A stretch of 64,000 nucleotides of DNA, taken from positions 1,446,357 through 1,510,356 of the forward strand of contig NZ_AP024819.1 in assembly GCF_019703325.1 (NCBI RefSeq), given 5' to 3'. The notes under the pieces were generated by a model that worked only from the letters and a program-made list of their open reading frames with translations, did no database searches and had not been told where the DNA came from. How positions within the stretch are numbered: position 1 is the first letter of the stretch; the number at the start of each line of letters is the position of its first letter. The stretch comes from Helicobacter sp. NHP19-012 (lineage in GTDB: Bacteria > Campylobacterota > Campylobacteria > Campylobacterales > Helicobacteraceae). The translations under genes were made by a program, and so were the position numbers. Of the stretch, positions 26,897-36,471 are shown piece after piece.

Positions 26897-27947
26897 CTAA
26901 AGGGCGGGCAAGACTTGTAGGCAAAAATGGGTGAAGGGGCAAGCTTGCCAAGCCTGCTTGCCACAAGTCCCCTTTAAGGTGGTGTTGATTGTAATAACCC
27001 ACACATGAAGGGGGCTTGGCATGCCCTTTAAAAGCAAGGGCAGGGCGTGCTCTAATTGCTCTGGGGTTGGAAAGGGGCTGGGGATACATAGGTATTTTTC
27101 AGCTACTAAAAAGGCGTTGTAGTGGCAAGAAATTTGCGTTACGCCAAAGTGGCGGATTAATTCTAAAGCAAGCATGTTTTCAAACACGGGGGGCAGGGGG
27201 TGGGTGTAGCTAAAGGCGTAGGGCAGAGAAAAATCGTAAAAGTAGAGTTTAGGGCGGGTTGCCTTAAAGCTAGCTAGGCTTAAAAGGGTGTGGCTTGCTT
27301 GCAAAAAGGCGATGAAGGCATAAAGGTGGTCTTTGGAGATTTTTAGGCTCTTTTTAAGCTGGGTGTAAAGGTGGTGGGTGCTTAGGCTTCTAGCTTGATA
27401 AGGCAGCAGGGCTTTAAATAGGGGGCTTTGTCTTTAAAAGCTAGGGCGTAAAGGGCTTGTTTTTTAAGGGCGATTTCATTTGGGAGGCAAAAGAGCAGTT
27501 CGGGCAAATTGCCTTCTTTTAAAAAACGGGCTAGCAGTGTCTCTGGCTCTTTCTTGTGAAAGCGCACAAACTCGGCAAAACTTAAAGGCAAAATGGCTTG
27601 GGTTTTAAAGCCTTTGGGGGGTTTGGGGCGTGCTTTGGATTAAAATTGTGGGGGTGTTTAAGGGGGCATGGGGGTGTGGGGTGCTTCAAAATGAGTAAAT
27701 CCACGCTTTTATCTTGGCAAAATAAAGGCAAGGCTTTAAAAAGCTCGGCTAAGTTTAAGCGTTCATCCGTGCAATCCACAAACATGGGGCGTTTGTAGTT
27801 AGCGGCGTTTAGTAGGGCTAAAGAGCTCTTGCCTGCCTTCACGCCCCCATAAAGTAAGGTGTTGGGCTTGATTAAAATATCTCTAGGTTTGAGATTTTTG
27901 GCTTGCAGGGGGTTTTCTAAAAGGCTCTCTAGCATGGGATAGGGCAT
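26897..27947 (-). pseudogene. AAA-type ATP-binding protein gene, two frameshifts at G/C homopolymers
   Basis: Three frames join into one protein. The first (27947 down to about 27620) has the Walker A LLYGGVKAGKSSLALL. After a G6 tract at 27616-27621 the second frame gives ILPLSFAEFVRFHKKE. After a G5 tract at 27421-27425 the third gives LSTHHLYTQLKKSLKIS and continues to the stop at 26897. The LSFAEFVRFHK pattern is like DUF4143-type ATPases. An ATP-binding protein gene also lies before rpsJ in H. pylori (from memory). Since both lesions are in homopolymers, sequencing error or slippage is as likely as true loss. Confidence 0.7.
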
Positions 27948-27967
27948 GTTTAAAATTCTAGTGTATT

Positions 27968-27986
27968 TATCCTTATAAGAAGGATA
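27968..27986. promoter_or_regulatory. 7-bp dyad upstream of the S10 operon promoter
   Basis: TATCCTT (27968-27974) and AAGGATA (27980-27986) with a 5-nt spacer, between the ATPase gene and the S10 promoter. It could be an operator or part of the ATPase gene's own promoter region. Its function is unknown. Confidence 0.35.
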
Positions 27987-28026
27987 AAATTAAAAGGGCA
28001 AGTTACGCTAAATGGGGGCTTTTGCC

Positions 28027-28055
28027 TTGACTTGTGGGCGTTTTTAGCCTATAAT
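28027..28055 (+). promoter_or_regulatory. Near-consensus sigma-70-type promoter of the S10 operon
   Basis: TTGACT (28027-28032), a 17-bp spacer, and TATAAT (28050-28055), 30 bp before rpsJ. It is the best -35/-10 pair I see in the window, as expected for ribosomal protein genes. Confidence 0.85.
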
Positions 28056-28084
28056 CAAGGCTTTTAAATTTGCTAAGGATTTTA

Positions 28085-28399
28085 ATGGAAAAAATACGAC
28101 TCAAGCTCAAAGCCTACGATCATAGGGTTTTGGATCGTTCGGTGGTGGCGATTGTGGAAGCGGTCAAACGCTCTGGCTCAGAGATCAGGGGCCCCATCCC
28201 CCTACCCACAAGAAACAGGCGTTACACGGTGCTGCGCTCCCCTCATATCAACAAAGACTCTAGAGAGCAGTTTGAAATACGGGTACATAGCCGTTTGATC
28301 GACATCATGGCCGCCACCCCTGAAACCGTGGATAGCCTGATGAAATTAGATTTAGCCCCTGAAGTGGATGTAGAAGTTACTTCAATGGAGGCGAAGTAA
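28085..28399 (+). CDS. rpsJ: 30S ribosomal protein S10
   Basis: 104 residues from ATG 28085 ([17 protein letters not shown]); an upstream in-frame start at 28070 is not supported by the family. The [19 protein letters not shown] segment is characteristic. First gene of the S10-spc-alpha superoperon that runs to rplQ; its role besides the ribosome is in transcription antitermination. Confidence 0.98.
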   Translation: MEKIRLKLKAYDHRVLDRSVVAIVEAVKRSGSEIRGPIPLPTRNRRYTVLRSPHINKDSREQFEIRVHSRLIDIMAATPETVDSLMKLDLAPEVDVEVTSMEAK

Positions 28400-28430
28400 C
28401 GCTTCAAACGCAATTTTTATTGGAGAGTAA

Positions 28431-29015
28431 ATGGAATACCTAGTGCAGAAAATTGGAATGAGCCGTGTTGTGGGTGCAAACAGCACGCCCGTAACCTTGC
28501 TGAAAATCCTAGATAGCAAGGTCTGTGAGGTCAAAGAGGGCGGACAACTTCTAGTCGCCTACCCCCTACATAAAACCCACAACAAAGCCATTGCCGGGCA
28601 ACAAAAAAAGTATAACTTGAGTGCAGAGTTCAACCACTTTGCGACTTTGCAAGGGCAGGCACAAGACTTGGGCGATTTGAGTTTAGAGCCTTTAGAAAAC
28701 GCCGCCCGTATTAAAGCCACCTTTTACACTAAGGGGCGTGGCTTTAGCGGCGCGATGAAACGCTGGAACTTTCAAGGGGGCCCAGCCGCACATGGCAGCC
28801 GCTTTCACCGCCGGCTAGGCTCTATTGGTAACAGAGAGTGGCCCGGACGCGTGCAAAAAGGCAAGAAAATGGCAGGGCATTATGGCAATGAGAAGGTTAC
28901 ATGCCATAACGAAGTCCTGTCTTTTAACAAAGAGAGCAAAATTTTGGTGCTGAAAGGTTCTGTGGCCGGCTACAGCGGAGCGTATGGCAGGATCAGCATC
29001 CAGAAAGGGAAGTAA
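28431..29015 (+). CDS. rplC: 50S ribosomal protein L3
   Basis: 194 residues. QKIGMSRV opens the protein; [20 protein letters not shown] is the conserved loop reaching the peptidyl transferase centre, and [13 protein letters not shown] follows. Its stop overlaps the rplD start. It is shorter than E. coli L3 at the termini only. Confidence 0.97.
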   Translation: MEYLVQKIGMSRVVGANSTPVTLLKILDSKVCEVKEGGQLLVAYPLHKTHNKAIAGQQKKYNLSAEFNHFATLQGQAQDLGDLSLEPLENAARIKATFYTKGRGFSGAMKRWNFQGGPAAHGSRFHRRLGSIGNREWPGRVQKGKKMAGHYGNEKVTCHNEVLSFNKESKILVLKGSVAGYSGAYGRISIQKGK

Positions 29016-29635
29016 TGAAAGCAAGAGTCTTAGACCAGCAGTGTCAAGAAGTCGGGCAATTAGATTTGCCCGAGCGCTTCAAGGACATTAAAGAGCACAA
29101 TCTTTATTTATACATTAAACACTACCGCGCCCTAGCCCGTGCCAACACCGCCAAGAGCAAAAACCGCGGCGAAGTGAGTGGGGGCGGACGCAAACCTTGG
29201 AATCAAAAAGGCGGCGGACGCGCAAGGGCAGGCAGCATCACTTCTCCCGTGTTTGTGGGGGGGGGTGTGAGCCACGGGGCGACCAACAACCGCAACTACG
29301 ATCTCAAGATCAACAAAAAGCAAAAAAGACTCGCTTTAGAATACGCCCTAGCCCAAAAAGCCCTAAATCATAACTTGGTGGTGGTGGATCAAATCGACAT
29401 CCCCAGCAAGAAAACTAAGGACGCAAGTGCCTTTGTGAAAAACCTAGGCTTTAGAGATGTCCTACTCATCACAAGGGCATTAGATGAGGGCAATTATTTA
29501 GCCTTTAGGAATCTCAAAAATTGCTACTTGCTTGAAACGAGCGAAGTGAATGCCTATTGGATCGCCGCCTTTGGGGCAGTGGTGGTGGAAAAAGCCGCCT
29601 TTGAGGCGCTCATCAAAGCACATGAAGGAGAATGA
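29015..29635 (+). CDS. rplD: 50S ribosomal protein L4
   Basis: 206 residues. The exit-tunnel loop is clear: [19 protein letters not shown]. It overlaps rplC by one base, and its stop overlaps the region where rplW begins, so the order L3-L4-L23-L2 is as expected. It may also autoregulate the operon, as in E. coli; not testable here. Confidence 0.97.
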   Translation: MKARVLDQQCQEVGQLDLPERFKDIKEHNLYLYIKHYRALARANTAKSKNRGEVSGGGRKPWNQKGGGRARAGSITSPVFVGGGVSHGATNNRNYDLKINKKQKRLALEYALAQKALNHNLVVVDQIDIPSKKTKDASAFVKNLGFRDVLLITRALDEGNYLAFRNLKNCYLLETSEVNAYWIAAFGAVVVEKAAFEALIKAHEGE

Positions 29636-29637
29636 GA

Positions 29638-29919
29638 ATGGCAGACATCACAGACATCAAATCCATTCTTTACACCGAAAAATCCCTATCCATGCAAGAA
29701 AATGGGGTGATTGTGGTGCAAACCACAATGGGTGTCAGCAAAAACCAGCTCAAGGCGATCTTTAAAGATTACTTTGGCTTCGTGCCTTTAAAAATCAATT
29801 CACTCAGGCAAGAGGGCAAGGTGAAACGCTTTAAGGGCAGAATGGGGCAACGCAATGGCTATAAAAAGTTCTATGTCAAAGTCCCCAAAGACGCAAACAT
29901 CACCGCTTTGAGCGCATAA
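29638..29919 (+). CDS. rplW: 50S ribosomal protein L23
   Basis: 93 residues from ATG 29638, which has AAGGAG seven bases upstream; ATG 29632 is too close to that site. [12 protein letters not shown] and the [16 protein letters not shown]-terminal segment match L23. It sits at the tunnel exit and contacts SRP and trigger factor. Confidence 0.96.
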   Translation: MADITDIKSILYTEKSLSMQENGVIVVQTTMGVSKNQLKAIFKDYFGFVPLKINSLRQEGKVKRFKGRMGQRNGYKKFYVKVPKDANITALSA

Positions 29920-29928
29920 GGACAGAAT

Positions 29929-30758
29929 ATGGCGATTAAAACCTACAAACCCTACACCCCCAGCCGCCGCTTCATGAGCGGCTTAAGCTCAAGCGACATC
30001 ACCGCTAAAGCGAGCGTGAAAAAACTTTTAGTCAAACTCCCCGCCCACGCCGGACGCAACAACCAAGGGCGGATCACCAGCCGCCACAAAGAAGCAGGGG
30101 CGAAAAGCTTTATCGAATCATTGACTTCAAACGCAATAAATTCGGCATTGAGGGCAAGGTGGCGGCGATCGAATACGATCCTTACCGCAACTCAAGGATT
30201 GCCTTGATTGTCTATCCAGACGGCGACAAACGCTACATTTTACAACCCAGTGGCTTGAAAGTGGGCGACATTGTGATCGCCGCTGAGGGCGGGCTAGACA
30301 TCAAGCCCGGCTTTGCCATGAAACTTAGAAGTATCCCCATCGGTACGATCGTGCATAACATTGAAATGCACCCCGGGGCAGGCGGACAACTCGCCAGAAG
30401 TGCAGGCATGAGCGCACAAATCATGGGGCGTGAGGATAAATACACCATCTTACGCATGCCCAGTGGCGAAATGCGTTATATTTTGAGCGAGTGCATGGCG
30501 AGCATTGGCGTGGTGGGCAATGAGGACTTCATCAACACCAACATCGGTAAAGCCGGACGCAACCGCCACAGAGGCATTAGGCCACAAACTAGGGGCTCTG
30601 CCATGAACCCAGTCGATCACCCCCATGGCGGTGGTGAGGGTAAAACGGGCTCTAGCGGACACCCCGTATCGCCTTGGGGCACTCCAGCTAAAGGCTATAA
30701 AACCAGACGCAAAAAAGCAAGCGATCGCTTGATCATTTCACGCAAGAAAGGCAAATAA
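29929..30758 (+). CDS. rplB: 50S ribosomal protein L2, broken by a one-base deletion in this sequence
   Basis: The first frame (29929 onward) gives [18 protein letters not shown] to RHKEAGAK, then drifts into nonsense and stops at 30207. The second frame picks up at [18 protein letters not shown] and runs to the end, including GVVGNEDF, then [12 protein letters not shown] and [10 protein letters not shown]. One extra A in the A4 run at 30103-30106 would restore the usual [12 protein letters not shown]2 is essential, so a genuine null is implausible; I treat this as a complete gene with a sequencing or assembly indel. Confidence 0.95.
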
Positions 30759-31039
30759 TGGGAAGGTCAATTAAAAAAGGTCCTTTTGTGGATAAGCACC
30801 TGATGGACAAGACTCTCAAACACAAAGCCAAAAAAGACAATCGCCCCATTAAAACATGGTCAAGAAGAAGCACCATTCTCCCCGACATGATTGGGCTGAC
30901 CTACAATGTGCATAATGGGCGTATCTTTATCCCTGTTTATATCACAGAAAACCATGTGGGCTATAAACTGGGCGAATTTGCCCCCACAAGGACTTTTAAG
31001 GGGCATAAAGGCACCGTGCAAAAAAAGATAGGTAAATAA
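30758..31039 (+). CDS. rpsS: 30S ribosomal protein S19
   Basis: 93 residues starting [15 protein letters not shown], with [17 protein letters not shown] and [12 protein letters not shown], all characteristic. Its start shares one base with the rplB stop. Confidence 0.98.
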   Translation: MGRSIKKGPFVDKHLMDKTLKHKAKKDNRPIKTWSRRSTILPDMIGLTYNVHNGRIFIPVYITENHVGYKLGEFAPTRTFKGHKGTVQKKIGK

Positions 31040-31069
31040 CATGGCACAACAACACACAAAGGAAAGCAA

Positions 31070-31396
31070 ATGAGTAGGGCAACCCTTAGATACACCCGAC
31101 TATCCCCCACCAAGGCAAGGCTGCTCGCTAGACAAGTGCAAGGCATGAACGCCGAAGTGGCGATCGCCCGTTTAGAATTCACCCCCAACAAAGCCGCCCG
31201 CATGCTCTCAAGGGTGATCAGCGCAGCGGTTTATAATGGCGGGCATGACTCCAAAGAAGTGGAAGTTTTAAGCTGCCGTGTGGATGCAGGTCCCGTGTTA
31301 AGAAGACACATGCCAAGAGCTAGAGGGCGTGCCACTTCCATTAGAAAGCCCACCGCACACATTCTAGTTGAAGTGGGCAAGGGAGGGCAAAACTAA
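31070..31396 (+). CDS. rplV: 50S ribosomal protein L22
   Basis: 108 residues. [16 protein letters not shown] at the start, and the tunnel-lining C-terminal hairpin [25 protein letters not shown] site precedes ATG 31070. rpsC begins at the next base after the stop. Confidence 0.97.
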   Translation: MSRATLRYTRLSPTKARLLARQVQGMNAEVAIARLEFTPNKAARMLSRVISAAVYNGGHDSKEVEVLSCRVDAGPVLRRHMPRARGRATSIRKPTAHILVEVGKGGQN

Positions 31397-32101
31397 ATGG
31401 GACAAAAGGTCAATCCTATTGGTTTAAGATTAGGCATTAACCGCAACTGGACTTCTCGCTGGTTTCCTAGCAGCAATGTGGCGGTGGCAAACATTGAAGA
31501 AGACTACCGCATCCGCAAATTCCTTAAAAAAGAGCTTTACTACGCTGGCGTGAGCGAGATTTTGATCGAAAGGGCGGCGAAAAAATTACGCATCACTGTG
31601 GTGGCGGCGCGCCCTGGGCTCATCATTGGCAAAAAGGGCGTGGATATTGAGAAAATCAAAACTTCTTTGAAAAATTTGATTAAGAAAGAAATTGCGGTCA
31701 ATATCAAAGAAGTTAAACGCCCCCAAGCGGACGCACAGCTTTGTGCCGAGAATGTCGCCACCCAATTAGAAAAACGGGTCGCCTTTAGACGCGCCATGAA
31801 AAAAGTCATGCAAACCGCCATGAAATCTGGGGCACGGGGGATTAAAGTGAGGGTGTCTGGGCGTTTAGCCGGGGCAGAGATCGCGCGCACTGAGTGGTAT
31901 ATGGAGGGACGCGTCCCCTTACACACTCTAAGGGCTAAAATTGACTACGGCTTTGCCGAAGCCTTTACCGTGTATGGCAATATAGGCGTGAAAGTGTGGA
32001 TCTTTAAAGGCGAAGTTTTACACAAGGGTATCCAAGCCGAAAAACGCGAAGAAAATGAAGAACGCGCCCCTAGAGCGCGCACTAGAAGAGGGAGAGAATA
32101 G
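31397..32101 (+). CDS. rpsC: 30S ribosomal protein S3
   Basis: 234 residues. [15 protein letters not shown] opens it; the KH motif [17 protein letters not shown] and [20 protein letters not shown] follow. The C-terminus is rich in Arg and Glu. It is part of the mRNA entry helicase. Confidence 0.98.
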   Translation: MGQKVNPIGLRLGINRNWTSRWFPSSNVAVANIEEDYRIRKFLKKELYYAGVSEILIERAAKKLRITVVAARPGLIIGKKGVDIEKIKTSLKNLIKKEIAVNIKEVKRPQADAQLCAENVATQLEKRVAFRRAMKKVMQTAMKSGARGIKVRVSGRLAGAEIARTEWYMEGRVPLHTLRAKIDYGFAEAFTVYGNIGVKVWIFKGEVLHKGIQAEKREENEERAPRARTRRGRE

Positions 32102-32103
32102 CC

Positions 32104-32529
32104 ATGTTGATGCCTAAAAAGACCAAATACCGCAAACAAATGAAAGGGCGCAACCGGGGTAAGTCTTACCGCGGTGCGAGCCTTGCCTTTGGCGACATCG
32201 GCATTAAAGCCATTGAGCATGGACGGATCGACTCACGCCAAATTGAAGCCGCTAGGGTGGCGATGACCCGCCACATTAAAAGGGCGGGTAAGGTGTGGAT
32301 CAGGGTCTTCCCCGATAAACCCCTCACCGCTAAACCCCTAGAAACGAGGATGGGTAAGGGTAAGGGCTCTGTAGAAAAATGGGTGATGAATATTAAGCCC
32401 GGACGCATTGTCTATGAAATGCTAGGCATTGAAGAGGGCTTGGCCAGAGAGGCTTTGACTTTGGCGCAAAGGAAGTTGCCTTTCAAAACCAAAATTGTGA
32501 CTAGAGAGAGTGAAAATGAAGTTTACTGA
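32104..32529 (+). CDS. rplP: 50S ribosomal protein L16
   Basis: 141 residues. [17 protein letters not shown] starts the conserved region, and [18 protein letters not shown] and [12 protein letters not shown] are typical. The first two codons (ML) before MPKK are slightly unusual; ATG 32110 is an alternative start. Its end overlaps the rpmC start by 14 bp. Confidence 0.96.
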   Translation: MLMPKKTKYRKQMKGRNRGKSYRGASLAFGDIGIKAIEHGRIDSRQIEAARVAMTRHIKRAGKVWIRVFPDKPLTAKPLETRMGKGKGSVEKWVMNIKPGRIVYEMLGIEEGLAREALTLAQRKLPFKTKIVTRESENEVY

Positions 32530-32704
32530 GTTGAAAGACAAGGATACAAAGCAACTACAAGAGTTGCTGAAATCCAAGAAGTTGGAGCTTTTTGAATTGC
32601 GGGTGAAGTTGAAAACCATGCAGCTGAGCAAGCCTAGTGAAATCCGTGCGGTGCGTAAAGACATTGCCCGCATTTCTACGGCTCTAAACGCCCTTAAGGC
32701 TTAA
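32516..32704 (+). CDS. rpmC: 50S ribosomal protein L29
   Basis: 62 residues from ATG 32516; an in-frame GTG at 32510 is possible. [18 protein letters not shown] and the C-terminal [17 protein letters not shown] match L29. It overlaps rplP at the 5' end and rpsQ at the stop. Confidence 0.95.
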   Translation: MKFTELKDKDTKQLQELLKSKKLELFELRVKLKTMQLSKPSEIRAVRKDIARISTALNALKA

Positions 32705-32967
32705 TGATGGAACAGAAACAAGCCCATAAACGCACCATACAGGGCAAGGTGGTACGCCGCATCGATGCATGCAGTGTGGTGATTTTGGTGGAACGCAAAG
32801 TCGTGCATCAAAAATACCATAAAATTGTCAAACGCTTTAAGAAATACACCATCGACGATCGCCAAAACAAGGCAGAAGTCGGGGATTTCGTGAGCGCGAT
32901 TGAGTGTAGGCCGGTGTCTAAAACCAAAACCTTTGCACTCAAAGAAATCGTCATTAAGGGAGTGTAA
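32704..32967 (+). CDS. rpsQ: 30S ribosomal protein S17
   Basis: 87 residues. [20 protein letters not shown] and the [14 protein letters not shown] segment match S17. Two ATG codons are adjacent (32704 and 32707); either could be used. Confidence 0.96.
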   Translation: MMEQKQAHKRTIQGKVVRRIDACSVVILVERKVVHQKYHKIVKRFKKYTIDDRQNKAEVGDFVSAIECRPVSKTKTFALKEIVIKGV

Positions 32968-33336
32968 ATGATCCAAAGTTTCACTAGGTTAGTGGTGGCA
33001 GACAACAGCGGTGGCAAAGAGATCATGTGTATTAAAGTCTTGGGGGGCAGCCATAGGCGTTATGCCAGCGTAGGCGATGTGATCGTGGCTTCTGTGAAAA
33101 AAGCGATCCCCAATGGCAAGGTGAAAAAAGGGCAGGTGGTGAAAGCCGTGATTGTCCGCACCAAAAAAGAAGTGCAACGCCCCAATGGCTCTTTGATTCG
33201 CTTTGATGACAATGCGGCGGTGATCTTAGATGCCAAGAAAGATCCCATCGGCACACGCATTTTTGGTCCCGTGAGCCGTGAAGTGCGTTACGCAAACTTC
33301 ATGAAAATCATTTCTTTGGCTCCGGAGGTGCTTTAA
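32968..33336 (+). CDS. rplN: 50S ribosomal protein L14
   Basis: 122 residues. [20 protein letters not shown] and [20 protein letters not shown] are diagnostic. It is flush with rpsQ and overlaps rplX by one base. Confidence 0.98.
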   Translation: MIQSFTRLVVADNSGGKEIMCIKVLGGSHRRYASVGDVIVASVKKAIPNGKVKKGQVVKAVIVRTKKEVQRPNGSLIRFDDNAAVILDAKKDPIGTRIFGPVSREVRYANFMKIISLAPEVL

Positions 33337-33557
33337 TGCAGATTAAAAAAGGCGACTTGGTGAAGGTCATTGCCGGGGACGACAAGGGCAAAGTGGGCAA
33401 GGTGTTGGCGGTTTATCCTAAAAAATCTATGGTGGTTGTGGAGGGGTGCAAAATTGTGAAAAAAAGCATGAAGCCTACGGACGACAACCCCAAAGGCGGG
33501 TATCTCTCTAAAGAAATGCCCATGCATATCTCGAATGTGAAAAAAGAAGAGGAGTAG
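33336..33557 (+). CDS. rplX: 50S ribosomal protein L24
   Basis: 73 residues, short but typical of epsilonproteobacteria. The KOW motif [19 protein letters not shown] is at the N-terminus. Follows rplN directly and precedes rplE by 4 bp. Confidence 0.95.
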   Translation: MQIKKGDLVKVIAGDDKGKVGKVLAVYPKKSMVVVEGCKIVKKSMKPTDDNPKGGYLSKEMPMHISNVKKEEE

Positions 33558-33561
33558 GCGT

Positions 33562-34107
33562 ATGTATGGCTTGAAAAGCTTCTATGAGAAAGAAGTGAAG
33601 GGTAAATTAGCCGAAGAGCTAAACATTAAAAACCCCATGTTGCTCCCTAAAATCGAAAAAATCGTTTTGAGTGTGGGGGCGGGGGCTTATGCCAAAGACA
33701 TGAAAATCATGCAAAACATCGCCCAAACCCTTTCTTTGATCGCCGGGCAAAAGGCGGTCATCACGATGGCGAAAAAGTCCGTGGCGGGCTTTAAAATCCG
33801 CGAACGCATGGCGGTGGGGGTGAAGGTTACCTTACGCAACAAAGTCATGTATAACTTCTTAGAAAAGTTGATCGTGATCGCTTTGCCTAGGGTGAAGGAC
33901 TTTAGGGGCGTGTCTAAAAGCGGCTTTGATGGGCGGGGCAATTACGGCTTTGGGCTAAACGAACAGCTCATTTTCCCCGAAGTGGTCTATGACGACATCA
34001 TGGTAACCCACGGGCTCAACATCGCCATCATCACTTCGACAAACAGCGACAAGGAGGCATTTAAGTTGTTAGAATTACTTGGAATGCCATTTGCGAAAGG
34101 ACGCTAA
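33562..34107 (+). CDS. rplE: 50S ribosomal protein L5
   Basis: 181 residues. [37 protein letters not shown] and [17 protein letters not shown] are the expected segments. L5 binds 5S rRNA. The stop overlaps the rpsN start by one base. Confidence 0.98.
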   Translation: MYGLKSFYEKEVKGKLAEELNIKNPMLLPKIEKIVLSVGAGAYAKDMKIMQNIAQTLSLIAGQKAVITMAKKSVAGFKIRERMAVGVKVTLRNKVMYNFLEKLIVIALPRVKDFRGVSKSGFDGRGNYGFGLNEQLIFPEVVYDDIMVTHGLNIAIITSTNSDKEAFKLLELLGMPFAKGR

Positions 34108-34292
34108 TGGCTAAAAAATCAATCATTGCAAAAACCCGCCGCAAACCTAAATTTAAAGTGCGTGGCTACACCCGTTGCAACATCTGCGGGCGTTCCCACT
34201 CCGTGTATCGCGATTTTGGCTTGTGCCGGGTGTGTTTGCGTAAAATGGGCAATGAGGGCTTGATCCCCGGCCTTAGAAAAGCTAGTTGGTAA
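34107..34292 (+). CDS. rpsN: 30S ribosomal protein S14, zinc-binding short form
   Basis: 61 residues. The two pairs CNIC and CRVC form the zinc site, marking the short C+ type of S14. [13 protein letters not shown] is typical. Confidence 0.97.
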   Translation: MAKKSIIAKTRRKPKFKVRGYTRCNICGRSHSVYRDFGLCRVCLRKMGNEGLIPGLRKASW

Positions 34293-34301
34293 GGGGATAA
34301 C

Positions 34302-34697
34302 ATGGTTAATGACATTGTGGCAGATTCTCTAACACGCATCCGCAACGCGAGCATGCGGCGTTTGGAGGTTACAGAGCTTTATTACGCCAAAATCGTGGTC
34401 TCCATCCTAGAGATTTTTAAAGCAAGGGGCTTCATCAGCAATTTCCACATGGTGGAGAAAGAGGGCAAACCTTTTATCTCTGTGGAGTTGGCGTATGATG
34501 AAAAAGGCAAGGCGGTCATCAATGAGATCAAACGCCTAAGCAAGCCCGGCCGTAGGGTGTATCGCCAGTCTAAAGAGTTGAAGCGCTTTAAAAATGGCTA
34601 TGGTGTGGTGGTGGTGAGCACGAGCAAAGGGGTCATCACCAATGAAGAAGCCTACAAACAAAATGTGGGCGGTGAAGTGCTTTGCAGCATTTGGTAG
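34302..34697 (+). CDS. rpsH: 30S ribosomal protein S8
   Basis: 131 residues. [17 protein letters not shown] opens the protein, and the C-terminal [13 protein letters not shown] segment with the conserved GGEVLCSIW end is present. Confidence 0.98.
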   Translation: MVNDIVADSLTRIRNASMRRLEVTELYYAKIVVSILEIFKARGFISNFHMVEKEGKPFISVELAYDEKGKAVINEIKRLSKPGRRVYRQSKELKRFKNGYGVVVVSTSKGVITNEEAYKQNVGGEVLCSIW

Positions 34698-34706
34698 GGA
34701 GAGTGC

Positions 34707-35243
34707 ATGTCAAGAATTGGTAAAAAAATCATCAATATCCCTAGTGGGGTGCAAGTGAGCGTGGAGCACACCAAACTTGTGTTTAAAAACCAAAAAATAA
34801 GCCAAGAGCTCGAAACACACGGACGGGTGAAAATCCTTTTAGAGGGCAATACTCTACGCTTTGAGCCCGTGGGTGAAAACGCCCAAGACAAGGCCTTTTG
34901 GGGGACTTATGGGGCTTTGGCAAGCAACATCGTAACCGGGCTAGACAAGGGCTTTAGCAAGGTGCTCGAGGTCAATGGCGTGGGCTATAAAGTCGCACTA
35001 GGGCATAAGGTTTTAGAGCTAAGCCTAGGCTTTAGCCACCCAGTGAAATACCCCATCCCCGATGGCGTGGATATGGTGGTGGATAAAAACACCATCACCA
35101 TCAAGGGGAGCAATAAACAGCAAATCGGGCAGATCGCCGCCGACATTCGGGCGTTCCGCCCCCCTGAGCCTTACAAAGGCAAGGGCATTAAATACAAAGA
35201 CGAAGTGATCATCCGCAAAGCCGGTAAGACCGCTAAGAAATAG
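34707..35243 (+). CDS. rplF: 50S ribosomal protein L6
   Basis: 178 residues. [17 protein letters not shown] at the start and the C-terminal [18 protein letters not shown] signature. It follows rpsH after 9 bp. Confidence 0.98.
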   Translation: MSRIGKKIINIPSGVQVSVEHTKLVFKNQKISQELETHGRVKILLEGNTLRFEPVGENAQDKAFWGTYGALASNIVTGLDKGFSKVLEVNGVGYKVALGHKVLELSLGFSHPVKYPIPDGVDMVVDKNTITIKGSNKQQIGQIAADIRAFRPPEPYKGKGIKYKDEVIIRKAGKTAKK

Positions 35244-35251
35244 GGGATAGC

Positions 35252-35608
35252 ATGACTAAAAATGTGTTAGAAAAGAAAAAAGCCCAACGGGCTAAACGCA
35301 AAATGCGGGTGCGTTCAAAGGTGTTTGGCACAGAGCAACGCCCCCGTGTGAGCGTCTTTAAATCCAACAAGCACCTTTACGCCCAAGCCATAGACGACAA
35401 CAACCACAACACCCTAGCCCATGTGGATGGCAAGAAACTAGGCTTTGGCAAGAACATCGAAGACAGCAAGAAAATCGCTACAGAGTTTGCCAAAAGCTTG
35501 CAAGCTAAAGGCATCACGCAAGTGGTCTTTGATCGCAATGGGTATTTATACCACGGCGTGGTGGCGGCGTTTGCCGAAACTTTGCGTGAAAACAACATCG
35601 CCCTTTAA
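35252..35608 (+). CDS. rplR: 50S ribosomal protein L18
   Basis: 118 residues. [20 protein letters not shown] and the C-terminal [19 protein letters not shown] match L18. It binds 5S rRNA with L5. Confidence 0.97.
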   Translation: MTKNVLEKKKAQRAKRKMRVRSKVFGTEQRPRVSVFKSNKHLYAQAIDDNNHNTLAHVDGKKLGFGKNIEDSKKIATEFAKSLQAKGITQVVFDRNGYLYHGVVAAFAETLRENNIAL

Positions 35609-35616
35609 GGATGGAC

Positions 35617-36057
35617 ATGGAGATCAATAGAGAAGAATTTCAAGAAGTCGTGGTGAATATCGGGCGGGTGACGAAGGTCGTCAAAGGGGGCCGGCGCTTT
35701 AGATTCAACGCTTTAGTGGTGGTGGGCAATAAAAACGGGCTTGTGGGCTTTGGGCTTGGCAAGGCTAGAGAAGTGCCCGATGCCATTAAAAAGGCGGTCG
35801 ATGACGCGTTTAAAAACATCATTGAAGTGAAAATTAAAGGCACAACCATCGCGCATGACATCGAGCAAAAATACAACGCGAGCAAAATCCTTTTAAAACC
35901 CGCCAGCGAAGGTACGGGCATCATCGCCGGCGGTTCTACCCGCCCTATGATCGAGCTAGCGGGCATTAAAGACATTTTGACGAAGTCTTTAGGGTCTAAC
36001 AACCCTTACAATGTGGTCCGGGCGACTTTTGACGCTTTGGCAAGAATCAAGGGTTAA
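35617..36057 (+). CDS. rpsE: 30S ribosomal protein S5
   Basis: 146 residues from ATG 35617, which has AAGG six bases upstream; the ATG at 35611 directly touches that site. [20 protein letters not shown] and [17 protein letters not shown] are the dsRNA-binding and conserved segments. Confidence 0.97.
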   Translation: MEINREEFQEVVVNIGRVTKVVKGGRRFRFNALVVVGNKNGLVGFGLGKAREVPDAIKKAVDDAFKNIIEVKIKGTTIAHDIEQKYNASKILLKPASEGTGIIAGGSTRPMIELAGIKDILTKSLGSNNPYNVVRATFDALARIKG

Positions 36058-36066
36058 GGAGTTTTC

Positions 36067-36471
36067 ATGGCATTAGAAAATTTACGCCCCGCTAAAGGGA
36101 GTGTGAAAAACACCAAGCGAGTCGGCAGGGGTCAGGGCTCTGGCATGGGCAAGACTTCCACCCGTGGGGGCAAGGGGCAGACAGCCCGCACCGGCTACAA
36201 ACAAAAACGCGGCTTTGAGGGCGGGCAACAACCCTTGCAACGCCGCTTGCCTAAAGTGGGCTTTAAAAGCCGCACAAAGGGGCTCACTTATAGCATTAAT
36301 GTTTCTAAACACCCCGAGATTTTAAAGCTAGAAACCTTGAGTTTGGAGCTGATTAAACAAGTCCATCCCTTCCCAAGCTACATTGAAAAAGTGAAGTTGA
36401 TAGGCCAAGGGGCAAAAGAGCTAGCCTCTAAAATCCAAGACGAGAGAATCACCACTAGCGGACAAAAATAA
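36067..36471 (+). CDS. rplO: 50S ribosomal protein L15
   Basis: 134 residues. The Gly- and Lys-rich start is diagnostic: [20 protein letters not shown] followed by [15 protein letters not shown]. Its stop shares one base with the secY start. Confidence 0.97.
   Translation: MALENLRPAKGSVKNTKRVGRGQGSGMGKTSTRGGKGQTARTGYKQKRGFEGGQQPLQRRLPKVGFKSRTKGLTYSINVSKHPEILKLETLSLELIKQVHPFPSYIEKVKLIGQGAKELASKIQDERITTSGQK

Noticed and set aside
29929..30758. Programmed frameshift in rplB
   Set aside because: No slippery heptamer or stimulating structure is evident, and no such mechanism is known for L2; a missing A in a homopolymer explains it more simply.
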